Below are positions 1-9,394 of a stretch of 64,000 nucleotides of DNA, piece after piece. Every line of letters starts with the position of its first letter. The first letter of the stretch is position 1. The stretch covers positions 2,480,001-2,544,000 of the forward strand of contig NZ_CP102382.1 in the NCBI RefSeq assembly GCF_024628805.1, given 5' to 3'. Origin of the DNA: Paenimyroides aestuarii (GTDB lineage: Bacteria; Bacteroidota; Bacteroidia; Flavobacteriales; Flavobacteriaceae). The notes under the pieces are model-generated. The model was not told the DNA's origin. It searched no databases and saw only the letters and a program-made list of their open reading frames with translations. Position numbers and translations under genes: made by a program.

Positions 1-817
1 TTAGAAATACGGTAGAAATATCTCCATTTGAAGATAAACCTGAAGAGTATTCTTGAAAACTGCCTTTAGTTCCAAAAAAATTGCTCGAACCCACTCCTCC
101 AAAATGATCACCATAAACATATAGACCATTATCACCAGCAATCATATTTCTAATTTTAGAATCATCTTTGAAATAAAATGTACTCCATAAGTGATTACCA
201 GTATTATCTAATTTACTAATAACATCTTGATATTTTATAATGGAAGACTGATCTCCAGTACTTTGAAAACTATTAGTAGGTAAAACATCATTTTTATCCC
301 TTCTAGTAAGTACATAAATGTTGTCATTTTTATCTAAGGTTAAACCAGCGGTGTTCTGAGCTAAATCGTGAAAATATGTAAACCATAGCAGTTGACCAGT
401 ACGACCTATCTTTGCGATAAAAGAATGTCCTGTATAAGCTGTTCCAGGTAAAGGTACTTGACTGTATGTTCCAGGAGTTCCTAAGTTTTTATTATGAGTT
501 CTTCCATATACAATTAAATTTTCTTTACTATCAAATTTCATATTTTCAATTCTAACAGCATATGAAGGGGAAGGGTTACTTGGATGTGGGAAGCTATAAA
601 AAAAAGAAGTAGTAGCATTTTTAATGTTATATTTTTTTATCTCTCCGTAGTATCCATAGTCTATAAAAAGCTCTTCAGTACTAAGTTTTACTTCCAAAAC
701 TCTTGCGGTTAAATTAACAGCACCCCAATCTCGTACATATAACGGTTGGGCATAAAATTGATTTAAAGAGAAGAGAAAACATATTGATAGTAAAAATTTT
801 TTTATAAGATTTAGCAT
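1..817 (-). CDS. Secreted beta-propeller-repeat protein (3' end outside window)
   Basis: An open frame runs from an ATG at 817 to the window edge (272 codons, no stop), so the C-terminus is missing. Residues 1-23 are a signal peptide: two Lys, a Leu/Ile/Phe core, and F-Y-A before Gln24. Two segments near residues 133 and 200 share the pattern hydrophobic-x-K-hydrophobic, G/T-G, L-W-x-T-Y-F. That pattern is typical of SBBP-type propeller repeats in exported Bacteroidetes proteins, which often end in a type IX secretion tail. The tail cannot be seen here. No binding partner can be deduced. The protein is probably cell-surface or secreted. Confidence 0.75.
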   Translation of the reverse strand, partial: MLNLIKKFLLSICFLFSLNQFYAQPLYVRDWGAVNLTARVLEVKLSTEELFIDYGYYGEIKKYNIKNATTSFFYSFPHPSNPSPSYAVRIENMKFDSKENLIVYGRTHNKNLGTPGTYSQVPLPGTAYTGHSFIAKIGRTGQLLWFTYFHDLAQNTAGLTLDKNDNIYVLTRRDKNDVLPTNSFQSTGDQSSIIKYQDVISKLDNTGNHLWSTFYFKDDSKIRNMIAGDNGLYVYGDHFGGVGSSNFFGTKGSFQEYSSGLSSNGDISTVFL

Positions 818-871
818 TTAAGGGTATGTTTAAATGCTAAAATTAACAAAAAATATTAAAAAGAAAAAAAA

Positions 872-1696
872 TTAAACAAAAAATCCAAAAGCAATCCCTA
901 TAAGTATTGCTAAAAGCTTTGCTAAATTAAACTTATGTCCTTCGCTGCTTTCAAATATTATGGTTGATGATATATGGAAAAGAATACCAATTACAAAAGC
1001 AGATATAGGAACATAATATGCCGTTAAAACAGATAAGTTGGCAGAGAGATAAGTTCCCAATGGTGTCATTAACGCAAAAACAGTCATGAACAGAAAAACA
1101 AATTTTTTGTTTAATTCTGCTTGTAAAAAGAATAATGTTAAAATAATGGCTATTGGAAAATGGTGTATGGCAATTGCCCAAGCCAAATGCGTGTGCTGAC
1201 TTACGGGCATTCCTTCAAACAAGGCATGCAAACACAAACTGGCAAATAATAACCACGGCATCGAAGTCATCTTTTCATGTACGTGTACGTGTCCATGTTC
1301 TGCACCTTTTGAGAAATATTCCAAAATTATTTGAAAAATAATTCCCAACATTATAAACAAACCGATTTCTTTCATGGCTCCATGATCGTGATTATGTGCT
1401 ACTGATGGAGTAGCGTTTGAATGATGCTGATGGTCTGTATGGACGTCATCATGAGTGTGATCATTTAAATAGTGATCCATTGAAGACTTTATTGGCTCAG
1501 CAACCACCTCTGAATGATTTCCTTCAATAACATACGCATATACTTCTGGCAACAAGTGCGAAACGGTCATGGTCAATAAAAAAGAACCGCTAAATGCTAA
1601 CAACAATTTAATGGTTTTCTTTTTGGCTGGCTTTACAATAATTGCCAAAAAATAGCCAAGAATTACTGCCAAAAAGGGTAATAAATAGGTATCCAT
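872..1696 (-). CDS. ZIP family divalent metal transporter
   Basis: A 274-residue inner-membrane protein with about seven to eight hydrophobic segments. Between the third and fourth lies a loop (about residues 73-106) very rich in His and Asp, the usual metal-sensing or metal-storing loop of ZIP carriers. The paired transport-site motifs are visible as H-A-L-F-E-G and, one helix later, I-H-H-F-P. They match the family's H-x-x-x-E-G and H-x-x-P signatures for Zn2+ or Fe2+ import. The ATG overlaps the stop of the upstream methyltransferase gene by one base (TAATG), so the two are translationally coupled. The exact metal cannot be read from the sequence. Confidence 0.88.
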   Translation of the reverse strand: MDTYLLPFLAVILGYFLAIIVKPAKKKTIKLLLAFSGSFLLTMTVSHLLPEVYAYVIEGNHSEVVAEPIKSSMDHYLNDHTHDDVHTDHQHHSNATPSVAHNHDHGAMKEIGLFIMLGIIFQIILEYFSKGAEHGHVHVHEKMTSMPWLLFASLCLHALFEGMPVSQHTHLAWAIAIHHFPIAIILTLFFLQAELNKKFVFLFMTVFALMTPLGTYLSANLSVLTAYYVPISAFVIGILFHISSTIIFESSEGHKFNLAKLLAILIGIAFGFFV

Positions 1697-2427
1697 TATT
1701 TAAAAATCATGATTAAACGGTCCGATTCGTTTTTGTGAAATTTATTCAATTTATAATCGCCAAAAATATCCAATAAGAATATTTCTGCTTGATGCATCAA
1801 GGTTTCAAAATCTTCCAAAGTAAATGCTTTTACTTTTTCAGTAAAATCGTACGATTCATTATCGTGCTCGAAAGCAATGTTTTTGAAAATATAGCCGTTT
1901 TCTGCCCAGCGTTTGATGTTGAAAGTAATCTCATTAACCACTTTAGTCTCCTTTTCCACTAAATTATCAATCACTTTATGCACGTTCATAAAATCAATGA
2001 CGGCAAAACCATATTCTTTCAAACTTGCTTTTATAGCTGTTAAAGCAGTTAAATGATCTGCTTCGTTTTCAAAATAGCCAAAACTTGTAAAAAAATTAAA
2101 AATTGCATCAAACTTCACTTCAAATGGTTCGCGCATGTCTTGCACCTGAAAATGCAATTTTTCATTCTCAAATTGTTTTGCAAATTCTATATTGTTTACA
2201 GATAAATCTGCACCCATTACATCATAGCCCAATTGATTTAGATAAATAGAATGTCTTCCACGTCCGCATGCTAAATCAAGCACCTTTGCCGCTTCCGGAA
2301 GATTCAGATAATTGGTAATATTGTCAATAAACAATTGTGCTTCTGTATAGTCGCGATCTTTATAAAGTATATGATAATAGGGACTGTTGAACCAATTTTT
2401 AAACCAATTTTTTTGAGATTCTTGCAT
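1696..2427 (-). CDS. Class I SAM-dependent methyltransferase
   Basis: 243 residues from the ATG at 2427. A longer reading to 2616 would run back through the divergent rRNA-methyltransferase gene and its promoter, so I reject it. The start M-Q-E-S-Q is followed by a W-F-x-x-W-F segment. Motif I (V-L-D-L-A-C-G-R-G-R-H-S) lies near residue 50, the acidic end of beta-2 is G-A-D-L-S, and motif IV is F-D-A-I-F-N-F-F-T-S-F-G-Y. This is the pattern of small-molecule methyltransferases of the Methyltransf_25 type. The substrate is unknown. Its last base overlaps the first base of the ZIP transporter, forming a two-gene operon. Confidence 0.85.
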   Translation of the reverse strand: MQESQKNWFKNWFNSPYYHILYKDRDYTEAQLFIDNITNYLNLPEAAKVLDLACGRGRHSIYLNQLGYDVMGADLSVNNIEFAKQFENEKLHFQVQDMREPFEVKFDAIFNFFTSFGYFENEADHLTALTAIKASLKEYGFAVIDFMNVHKVIDNLVEKETKVVNEITFNIKRWAENGYIFKNIAFEHDNESYDFTEKVKAFTLEDFETLMHQAEIFLLDIFGDYKLNKFHKNESDRLIMIFK

Positions 2428-2436
2428 TTTAGAAAT

Positions 2437-2465
2437 TTTGGAAACGCAAAAATACACTATTTTTG
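2437..2465 (+). promoter_or_regulatory. Bacteroidetes-type promoter of the THUMP methyltransferase
   Basis: TTTG at 2437-2440 and TATTTTTG (TAnnTTTG consensus) at 2458-2465, spaced 17 bases. It supports the ATG at 2510 as the start of the downstream gene rather than an in-frame ATG at 2438, which lies in the promoter itself. Confidence 0.65.
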
Positions 2466-2509
2466 TAGAATTAAATAAATTTATCGTTCCCGAAGGAAAG
2501 GAATTGTCT

Positions 2510-3679
2510 ATGGAAAATTTTAAAATGGTGGCTAAAACCTTCTTTGGTTTTGAAGAAATTTTAGCAAATGAATTAATAAAGCTTGGTGCGCAACGCGTGG
2601 AACAAGGAACGCGCATGGTGAGCTTTTACGGTGATAAAGGTTTTATGTACAAAGCAAATTTAGCTTTGCGAACTGCCTTAAAAATATTAAAACCCATAAA
2701 ACAATTCAAAGTTTATAATGAAACCAGTTTATATAATGGGATGCAAAGCATTGATTGGAGCGAATTTTTAAGCGTACACCAATCATTTTTGATAGATGCT
2801 ACTATTTTTTCAGAGCAATTTAATCACTCGCAATTTGTTGCCTTGAAAAGTAAAGATGCCATAGTGGATCAATTTAAGAAAAAGTTTGACAACCGCCCCA
2901 ATATTGATAAAGATCATCCCGATTTGCGAATAAATATTCATATTCAAAAAGATCTTTGTACGGTTTCACTAGATACATCGGGCGCATCACTGCACCATCG
3001 CGGATACCGAACAGCCACTAATATCGCACCAATTAATGAAGTTTTAGCAGCCGGAATTTTAATTTTAAGCGGATGGTCGGGGCAATCAAATTTTTTAGAC
3101 CCAATGTGTGGTTCGGGTACTTTTTTGGTGGAAGCAGCCATGATTGCATGCAATATTCCGCCCAATATCAATAGAAAAGAGTTTGCTTTTGAAAAATGGA
3201 ACGACTGGGATGCGGATTTGTTTGAAAAAGTGGAAGAATCATTGTTAAAGAAAATCACCGATTTTCATTATGATATTTTTGGTTATGACAAAGCACCTTC
3301 TGCCATTGCAAAAGCAAAAGACAACGCTTATAATGCTAATTTAGAGGAATATATAAAAATTGAACAACGCAATTTTTTCGAAACTGAAAAAGAAGTAAAC
3401 GGACACTTACACATGGTTTTTAATCCGCCCTATGGAGAGCGATTAGATATTGATTTGGAACGTTTTTACCGTGAAATGGGCGATACGCTAAAGCAGAATT
3501 ATCCTGGAACGAATGCTTGGTTTATTACCGGAAACGTGGAAGCTTTAAAATTTGTGGGATTAAAACCATCACGAAAAATAAAGTTATTCAACGGAAAATT
3601 AGAAGCCCGTTTAGTAAAATATGAAATGTATGAAGGCAGTAAACGAACAAAATTTCAAATAAAAAATAGTAATGAATAA
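2510..3679 (+). CDS. THUMP-domain 23S rRNA (guanine-N2)-type methyltransferase, RlmL-like
   Basis: 389 residues from the ATG at 2510, chosen because the promoter lies just upstream. The N-terminal ferredoxin-like and THUMP region (about residues 1-155) binds RNA. The methyltransferase part has the SAM motif P-M-C-G-S-G-T-F-L-V-E-A-A, and the catalytic motif N-P-P-Y-G-E-R typical of exocyclic-amine methylation of guanine. It corresponds to the N-terminal half of E. coli RlmL (G2445 of 23S rRNA); the second half (RlmK) is absent, as is usual in Bacteroidetes. The stop overlaps the start of the next small membrane gene by 8 bases. Confidence 0.9.
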   Translation: MENFKMVAKTFFGFEEILANELIKLGAQRVEQGTRMVSFYGDKGFMYKANLALRTALKILKPIKQFKVYNETSLYNGMQSIDWSEFLSVHQSFLIDATIFSEQFNHSQFVALKSKDAIVDQFKKKFDNRPNIDKDHPDLRINIHIQKDLCTVSLDTSGASLHHRGYRTATNIAPINEVLAAGILILSGWSGQSNFLDPMCGSGTFLVEAAMIACNIPPNINRKEFAFEKWNDWDADLFEKVEESLLKKITDFHYDIFGYDKAPSAIAKAKDNAYNANLEEYIKIEQRNFFETEKEVNGHLHMVFNPPYGERLDIDLERFYREMGDTLKQNYPGTNAWFITGNVEALKFVGLKPSRKIKLFNGKLEARLVKYEMYEGSKRTKFQIKNSNE

Positions 3680-3911
3680 AGCTACTAAAATTTTAATTAT
3701 TCAGTTTTTGTGTTTTGCAGTAATCTTTTTAGCAGCACGTGTAATCATTGTAAACTTTAATCTGTTAAGCGGTTTATGGATACCCATTGTGAGTGGCGTT
3801 GCTGCCATACTTTTAGCACCACAATTTAAAGTTTTTAAAGTTGATGGAAAAGAAACGGTTTTTGTGGCATGGCTTTTTAGCAAAAAAGGAAAACCCGTAA
3901 ATTGGTTGTGA
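3672..3911 (+). CDS. Small two-helix membrane protein, unknown function
   Basis: 79 residues with two hydrophobic segments (about 8-30 and 34-52) and a basic C-terminus (S-K-K-G-K-P). It starts 8 bases inside the preceding methyltransferase gene, which suggests coupled translation. I recognise no domain. Its size and position suggest a conserved flavobacterial membrane protein. Confidence 0.6.
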   Translation: MNKATKILIIQFLCFAVIFLAARVIIVNFNLLSGLWIPIVSGVAAILLAPQFKVFKVDGKETVFVAWLFSKKGKPVNWL

Positions 3912-4027
3912 AAACCTATCATTTATGTGCTTTTCACATTTCCTTTTTCCATTTTATTTTGCTATTTTTACGGAAATTGATCTAAAAAATATTATATCAG
4001 AGAAAGGTTTTTTTAAAAACACATATT

Positions 4028-6349
4028 ATGCTTTTACCCATTATTCTCATTTTTTTGCTGGCATTTGGATTATTACTCCTAAAACCGCAAAAAATTTTAG
4101 GTTTTTTTAAATTTCTATGGGTATTACCTCTGTTATTGGTATTCTACTTTTCGGGGTATTTGCCATCGGTGTACGAAGGTGCGCAGGTAGTATTTTTTCG
4201 GAACTCATGGATTCCGTCATTAGGTATTTCATTAGACTTTAAATTAGACGGTCTTTCAATGCTTTTTTCTTTGATGATTACTGGCATTGGAACACTTATT
4301 TATTTATATGCAGCACAATACTTAAAAAGAGATGCTAACTTGCACCGCTTTTTTTCGTATCTAACCATGTTTATGGGGGCTATGCTGGGCTTGGTGCTTT
4401 CAGACAATTTAATAACTTTATTTATTTTTTGGGAATTAACTAGTATTAGCTCTTTTTTCTTGATAGGGTTTAATACCACGCAAGAAGAGTCGCGCAAAAG
4501 TGCATTGTGGGCTTTGAGCATCACGGGTTTAGGCGGATTTTTACTTTTGGCTGCCTTTGTACTCATTGGTACCGTTGCAGGAACTTACTCTATAAATCAA
4601 CTACTTACACAGTCAGATGTATTGGTAAACAATTCGTTTTATTACATTATTATCTTTTTACTTTTTGGCGGTGCATTTACTAAATCGGCACAGTTTCCAT
4701 TTCACTTTTGGTTACCGGGTGCCATGAAAGCTCCAACGCCAGTTTCGGCTTATTTACATTCCGCCACAATGGTAAAAGCTGGTATTTATCTACTAGCGCG
4801 TTTTTCACCTATTTTGGGTGGTGATGTGGTGTGGAATTACACACTTATGACCGTTGGTGCGCTCACAATGGTTATGGGAGCAGTTTTAAGTGTTTTTTAT
4901 AAAGATATGAAAGGATTGCTTGCTTATTCAACCATTTCTGCATTAGGAATTATTGTATTTTTATTAGGAGTAGGCACCGAGGCTGCCATTTATGCTGCGT
5001 GCACTTTTATCTTGGTTCATGCTTTGTACAAAGCTTCATTATTCTTAATAACAGGAATTGTGGACCACCAAACGCACACACGTGATTTATCGATATTGAG
5101 AGGCTTGCGAAAAATAATGCCCTTAGTTGCTGTGTCGGGATTTATCGCAGCGCTTTCAAGTGGAGGTATTCCGCTAACTTTTGGATTTTTAAGTAAAGAA
5201 CTAATTTATGGTGTTACAACCGATTTTATGTTTACCCAAGAATCTATCGTTTTATTGACAGGAGCGGCACTGATAACCAATGTTTTTCTTACTGCTTCGG
5301 GATTTCTTGCTGGTATAAGACCCTTTTTTGGTAAACTACCCGAGCGTTTTCAATCGGTTCAAAAACCTCATTTATTGTTGTGGTTTCCACCGGTTTTGTT
5401 ATCGGTTATTACTGTTTTGTTTGGTGTGTTTCCTGTGCTTCCCAATACGCTTTTTTTAAAAGCTACTGTGCGATCGGTGTTAGGAAAACTACCCGAAATG
5501 TATCTTTCGTTGTGGCATGGTTTTAACACGGTTTTACTTTTAAGTGCCATTACTATTGTGGTAGGAACCGTATTGTATCTTGCTATAAAACCATCAGAAA
5601 AAGGGGAAAAAAGTTTAGAAATTATCCGCCGGTTTGCTCCTCAACGATTCATTGCCGCAACTACACAAGCTATTAAATGGTTTGCTTTTAAATATACCCG
5701 CTTTTTTCACAATGGCTATTTGCGTATCTACATTATGTTTATCATTTTGTTCTTTATGGGAATTGTGGGTTACAAACTTTTTGCCGATGTTCCTTTACGG
5801 GTAAATACCGAAGGTTTATCAGAATTTAGGATTTACGAATTTTTGGTGTTTATCATTACAATTATTGCCATATATTTCATTACCACAACCACATCACGCT
5901 TAACATCAATTGCAGCACTCGGAGTTATTGGCTATTCTATCTGTTTGATCTTTGTTTTTTATGGGGCACCCGATTTGGCGATGACGCAGTTTGCAATTGA
6001 TACGCTAACAGTGGTTTTGTTTGTATTGGTTCTTTTCAAATTACCGCCATTTTTACGGTTCACCAACCCTAAAATTCAGTTTAGAGATGGTGTAATTGCT
6101 GTGGCTTTTGGAATTTTAATCGCACTGATCACTTTGCAAGCATTGGTATCACCTTCCGACCAAAGTGTTAGTAAATTTTATGCAGATAATGCCTACAAAT
6201 TGGCTAAAGGAAAAAATGTGGTGAATGTTATTTTGGTGGATTACAGAGGATTTGACACGTTTATTGAAACAATTGTGCTTGCAATTGCTGCAATTGGCGT
6301 ATATAGTATTTTAAAATATAAAACAAAAGATGGAGAAAAATCGGAATAA
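4028..6349 (+). CDS. mrpA: Mrp Na+/H+ antiporter subunit A
   Basis: A 773-residue, very hydrophobic protein. The first ~500 residues are NuoL/MrpA-like, with conserved E-L-T-S-I-S-S-F in one helix and the proton-channel helix region P-F-H-F-W-L-P-G-A-M-K-A-P-T-P-V-S-A. The C-terminal part contains the MrpB-like/DUF4040 segment (D-L-A-M-T-Q-F). MrpA is the largest subunit of the multi-subunit cation/proton antiporter (CPA3) in the inner membrane, related to complex I. The ATG at 4028 is the first gene of the run mrpA-B-C-D-E-F-G. A weak -7 box (TATTTTTA, 3963-3970) lies upstream. It probably serves Na+ and alkaline tolerance. Confidence 0.95.
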   Translation: MLLPIILIFLLAFGLLLLKPQKILGFFKFLWVLPLLLVFYFSGYLPSVYEGAQVVFFRNSWIPSLGISLDFKLDGLSMLFSLMITGIGTLIYLYAAQYLKRDANLHRFFSYLTMFMGAMLGLVLSDNLITLFIFWELTSISSFFLIGFNTTQEESRKSALWALSITGLGGFLLLAAFVLIGTVAGTYSINQLLTQSDVLVNNSFYYIIIFLLFGGAFTKSAQFPFHFWLPGAMKAPTPVSAYLHSATMVKAGIYLLARFSPILGGDVVWNYTLMTVGALTMVMGAVLSVFYKDMKGLLAYSTISALGIIVFLLGVGTEAAIYAACTFILVHALYKASLFLITGIVDHQTHTRDLSILRGLRKIMPLVAVSGFIAALSSGGIPLTFGFLSKELIYGVTTDFMFTQESIVLLTGAALITNVFLTASGFLAGIRPFFGKLPERFQSVQKPHLLLWFPPVLLSVITVLFGVFPVLPNTLFLKATVRSVLGKLPEMYLSLWHGFNTVLLLSAITIVVGTVLYLAIKPSEKGEKSLEIIRRFAPQRFIAATTQAIKWFAFKYTRFFHNGYLRIYIMFIILFFMGIVGYKLFADVPLRVNTEGLSEFRIYEFLVFIITIIAIYFITTTTSRLTSIAALGVIGYSICLIFVFYGAPDLAMTQFAIDTLTVVLFVLVLFKLPPFLRFTNPKIQFRDGVIAVAFGILIALITLQALVSPSDQSVSKFYADNAYKLAKGKNVVNVILVDYRGFDTFIETIVLAIAAIGVYSILKYKTKDGEKSE

Positions 6350-6767
6350 TGAACGTTTAGACAGAACCATTTTACGGACATCTACCAACTATTTGCTTCC
6401 GTTGTTGATTTTGTTTTCAATATTTTTATTAATCCGCGGACATTATTTGTCTGGTGGAGGATTTGTTGGCGGCTTAGTGGCATCCATTGCATTTGTGTTG
6501 CATTCGTTTGCATACAGTCCGTATCAAACTGTAAAAATGTTTGCCATAAAACCCTTTTTTGTCATACCAACCGGTTTAATAATTTGCTTTTTAAGCGGTT
6601 TGCTGCCTGTTTTGTTAGGTTATCCGTTTATGAGCGTAGTTTGGTTTGCCGATTCGGTAGTGGTGATTGGCGCATTGGGTTCGGCTTTAATATTTGATAT
6701 TGGTGTGTATATGGTCGTGATTGGCGTGGTATTAACCATTTTATTTACAATTTCAGAAAACACATAG
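6330..6767 (+). CDS. mrpB: Mrp Na+/H+ antiporter subunit B
   Basis: 145 residues, four membrane segments. It starts 20 bases inside mrpA. The helix with G-H-Y-L-S-G-G-G-F-V-G-G is the family signature (MnhB). Subunit B packs against the C-terminal part of subunit A in the Mrp complex. The D-S-V-V-V-I-G-A-L-G-S region is also typical. Second gene of the operon. Confidence 0.94.
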   Translation: MEKNRNNERLDRTILRTSTNYLLPLLILFSIFLLIRGHYLSGGGFVGGLVASIAFVLHSFAYSPYQTVKMFAIKPFFVIPTGLIICFLSGLLPVLLGYPFMSVVWFADSVVVIGALGSALIFDIGVYMVVIGVVLTILFTISENT

Positions 6768-6773
6768 AAAATT

Positions 6774-7127
6774 ATGGAATTACTATTGGTTATTTTAGTA
6801 GGTGCTTTTTATTCATCGGGCATTTATATGATGTTTCGCCGCAGCATGGTGAAACTCTTGTTGGGATTATTGCTGTTAGGAAACGGTGCAAACTTACTCA
6901 TTTTTCTTATTGGTGGAATCACCAAAGGCAAAGCCCCTATCATAAAACCTGAAAACAATGCATTTCACGAAATTTATGCAGATCCGGTGCCGCAAGCGTT
7001 AATTCTTACTGCAATTGTAATCAGTTTTGCACTAACAGCTTTTGCCATTGTTTTGCTCAAAAGGGTTTACACAACCACAGGATCCGATGATTTGGATTCG
7101 TTAAATGTTCAAGATTTAGATATATGA
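6774..7127 (+). CDS. mrpC: Mrp Na+/H+ antiporter subunit C (NuoK-like)
   Basis: 117 residues with three helices, homologous to NuoK of complex I. The segments G-L-L-L-L-G-N-G-A-N-L-L-I-F and D-P-V-P-Q-A-L-I-L-T-A-I-V-I are the MnhC/NuoK signatures; the second carries the P-Q-A-L-x-L-T-A-I-V-I motif near-universal in this family. It lies 6 bases after mrpB, and its end overlaps mrpD by 4 bases (ATGA). Confidence 0.95.
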   Translation: MELLLVILVGAFYSSGIYMMFRRSMVKLLLGLLLLGNGANLLIFLIGGITKGKAPIIKPENNAFHEIYADPVPQALILTAIVISFALTAFAIVLLKRVYTTTGSDDLDSLNVQDLDI

Positions 7128-8635
7128 TTACAAATTTTATACTTGCCCCCATATTAATGCACATGTTCACGGCAATTGTGCTTCTTTTTTTCTGGCAAAA
7201 AGTACTTGTTCAGAAAATAATTAGCATCGTGGGCAATAGCATTGCATTTTTGCTTTGTTTGCGAATGTTCGAAATGACCTTGGCTAACGGGTATCTCACA
7301 CTGCAATTGGGCAGCTGGCAAGCACCTTTTGGTATTACATTTATTGCTGATACCCTCAGTGCTATTATGGTACTTTTAACGGCTTTGGTATCGTTGGCAG
7401 TAGGTATTTATTCCACAGCAAGTTTAAACGAAAGTCGTATTAGATTTGGATATTTTTTTATCTTTCACTTTTTAGTAATGGGGCTTTTAGGAGCTTTTCT
7501 AACAGGTGATATCTTTAATTTATATGTGTGGTTTGAAGTGGTAATTATATCATCTTTTATCTTATTAACGGTTGGAGGAAAAAAAAGACAAATGGAAGGT
7601 GCGATTAAGTACGTAACCATGAATATGCTTGGCTCGGTTATTTTTCTTACCGCAATTGGTATTTTATACGGAATTACCGGAACTTTAAACATTGCCGACC
7701 TAGCCGTAAAAGTAGCACAAGTTGAAAATACGGGTTTGGTAACAGTAACATCATTGTTGTTTTTTGTGGCATTTGGAATTAAATCGGCGGTATTTCCTTT
7801 GTATTTTTGGTTGCCATCTGCATATCACACACCACCATCTGCCATTGCCGCCATTTTTGGAGGTTTGTTAACAAAAATGGGGGTTTATGCAATGTTGCGC
7901 GTGTTCACCGTAATTTTTCAACCCGATTATTTTACGCTCGTGCTTTTTTCTGTAATTGCTATTTTAACCTTGTTAACAGGTGCATTAGGAACTATTAATA
8001 AAAAAAGTATCCGAAGGGTTTTATCGTATTTAATTGTTTGTCATATTGGTTTTTTTATTGCCGGTATGGGTTTAAATACAGAATGGGCATTTGTGGCAAT
8101 TGTTTTTTATTTGATACACGATGTTATTGTAAAAAGCAATGTTTTTATGATTTCGGGTGTTATTGTGAAAATGCGCGAAACGGTTGATATGACGCGTTTG
8201 GGAAGTTTATTAAAAGATTATCCAAAATTTTCATTTGTTGCTGCGTTGGTACTCTTTTCATTGGTCGGAATTCCACCTTTGTCTGGTTTTTGGCCTAAAA
8301 TTTTATTGTTTCAAGAAACCTTTAAACAAGAAAACTATATATTGCTTGCTGCACTCATCATTGCCAGCTTTGTAACCCTGTTTGTAATTGTTAGAATTTG
8401 GTCTGAAGCATTTTGGAAAGAATCTCCCAAACCCATCACCGAAGAAATAGATCATTTTGAATCCTTTCCTTTTTCAGGAAAAATTGCATTAATTGCACCT
8501 ATTGTTGGCTTAGCATTTGTATCTTTATATATTGGATTAAGTGCGAACAGCTTTATGAAATTATCAGAAAAGGCAGCATACGAAATGAAAAATCCCGAAA
8601 TTTATATTGAAAATGTGTTAGGAGCAAAACAATAA
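7124..8635 (+). CDS. mrpD: Mrp Na+/H+ antiporter subunit D
   Basis: 503 residues, about 14 helices, the second NuoL/M/N-like subunit of the complex. The conserved W-F-E-V-V-I-I-S-S-F helix carries the key Glu, and F-P-L-Y-F-W-L-P-S-A-Y-H-T-P-P-S-A-I is the discontinuous-helix proton-channel region. It overlaps mrpC by 4 bases and is followed by mrpE after 2 bases, so expression is strictly coupled. Confidence 0.95.
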   Translation: MITNFILAPILMHMFTAIVLLFFWQKVLVQKIISIVGNSIAFLLCLRMFEMTLANGYLTLQLGSWQAPFGITFIADTLSAIMVLLTALVSLAVGIYSTASLNESRIRFGYFFIFHFLVMGLLGAFLTGDIFNLYVWFEVVIISSFILLTVGGKKRQMEGAIKYVTMNMLGSVIFLTAIGILYGITGTLNIADLAVKVAQVENTGLVTVTSLLFFVAFGIKSAVFPLYFWLPSAYHTPPSAIAAIFGGLLTKMGVYAMLRVFTVIFQPDYFTLVLFSVIAILTLLTGALGTINKKSIRRVLSYLIVCHIGFFIAGMGLNTEWAFVAIVFYLIHDVIVKSNVFMISGVIVKMRETVDMTRLGSLLKDYPKFSFVAALVLFSLVGIPPLSGFWPKILLFQETFKQENYILLAALIIASFVTLFVIVRIWSEAFWKESPKPITEEIDHFESFPFSGKIALIAPIVGLAFVSLYIGLSANSFMKLSEKAAYEMKNPEIYIENVLGAKQ

Positions 8636-8637
8636 TT

Positions 8638-9117
8638 ATGTTACAAAATTTTTTATTAAACATATTGCTTACGTTTGTTTGGGTGGCGCTCACCGGACAC
8701 TTAGACTATACCAATTTTTTATTTGGATATGCCGTGGGCTTCTTTATTTTGTGGATGATCAACCGCTCTGTTAGAGGCAATACCGAGTATTTTTATAGAG
8801 TTCCGAAAATATTTGCTTTTATATTATTGTTTTTTTATGATCTCTTAAAAGCAAATTATGAAGTAACAATGGACGTAATCACACCCAATTACAACATGAG
8901 ACCCGGAATTATTAAATATGAATTGGAAGCAAAAACCGATTTTGAAATCACTATGCTTGCAAACATGATTGCCTTAACACCAGGAACAGTTGTGATTGAT
9001 CTTTCAAAGGATAAAAAATTTATGTATATACATGTAATGTATCTTACCAATAAAGAACAATTTGTAAAAAGATTGAACAATAGAATTGAAAAAAAATTAC
9101 TAGAAATAATACGATAA
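8638..9117 (+). CDS. mrpE: Mrp Na+/H+ antiporter subunit E
   Basis: 159 residues. Two N-terminal helices plus a third near residue 60 are followed by a soluble ferredoxin-like tail. The tail motif A-N-M-I-A-L-T-P-G-T-V is the family signature. MrpE is needed for assembly of the complex. It starts 2 bases after mrpD and is followed by mrpF after 1 base. Confidence 0.94.
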   Translation: MLQNFLLNILLTFVWVALTGHLDYTNFLFGYAVGFFILWMINRSVRGNTEYFYRVPKIFAFILLFFYDLLKANYEVTMDVITPNYNMRPGIIKYELEAKTDFEITMLANMIALTPGTVVIDLSKDKKFMYIHVMYLTNKEQFVKRLNNRIEKKLLEIIR

Positions 9118-9118
9118 T

Positions 9119-9394
9119 ATGAGTGTTGAAAGTTATTTAGGATATGTAGTAATGCCTATTATTTGTTTGTCTATCTTTTTTATAATGTTACGATTTATAA
9201 AAGGCCCTCAAGTAGTAGATCGGGTAGTAGCGCTAGATTTGCTCATCACAGTGGGTGTGGCATTTATTACCTTGTTCAGTATCATTGTAAACAACTCATT
9301 ATTTCTAGACGAAGCAATGATTTTGGCACTAATCGCCTTTTTAAGCACCGTAGCATTTTCATATTATATTTTTAAACGCAAAAGAGATGAATGA
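9119..9394 (+). CDS. mrpF: Mrp Na+/H+ antiporter subunit F
   Basis: 91 residues and three helices. R-F-I-K-G-P-Q-V-V-D-R-V-V-A-L-D is the diagnostic MnhF loop (K-G-P-x-x-x-D-R-x-x-A-x-D). It has a one-base gap to mrpE and an 8-base overlap with mrpG. Confidence 0.94.
   Translation: MSVESYLGYVVMPIICLSIFFIMLRFIKGPQVVDRVVALDLLITVGVAFITLFSIIVNNSLFLDEAMILALIAFLSTVAFSYYIFKRKRDE

Noticed and set aside
951..1181. Short frames opposite the ZIP, uvrA, E1, mrp and other genes
   Set aside because: They are on the other strand or in other frames of well-supported genes and show no family features.
2438..2509. Extended N-terminus for the THUMP methyltransferase
   Set aside because: The extra codons cover the TTTG/TAnnTTTG promoter; the family begins near the ATG at 2510.
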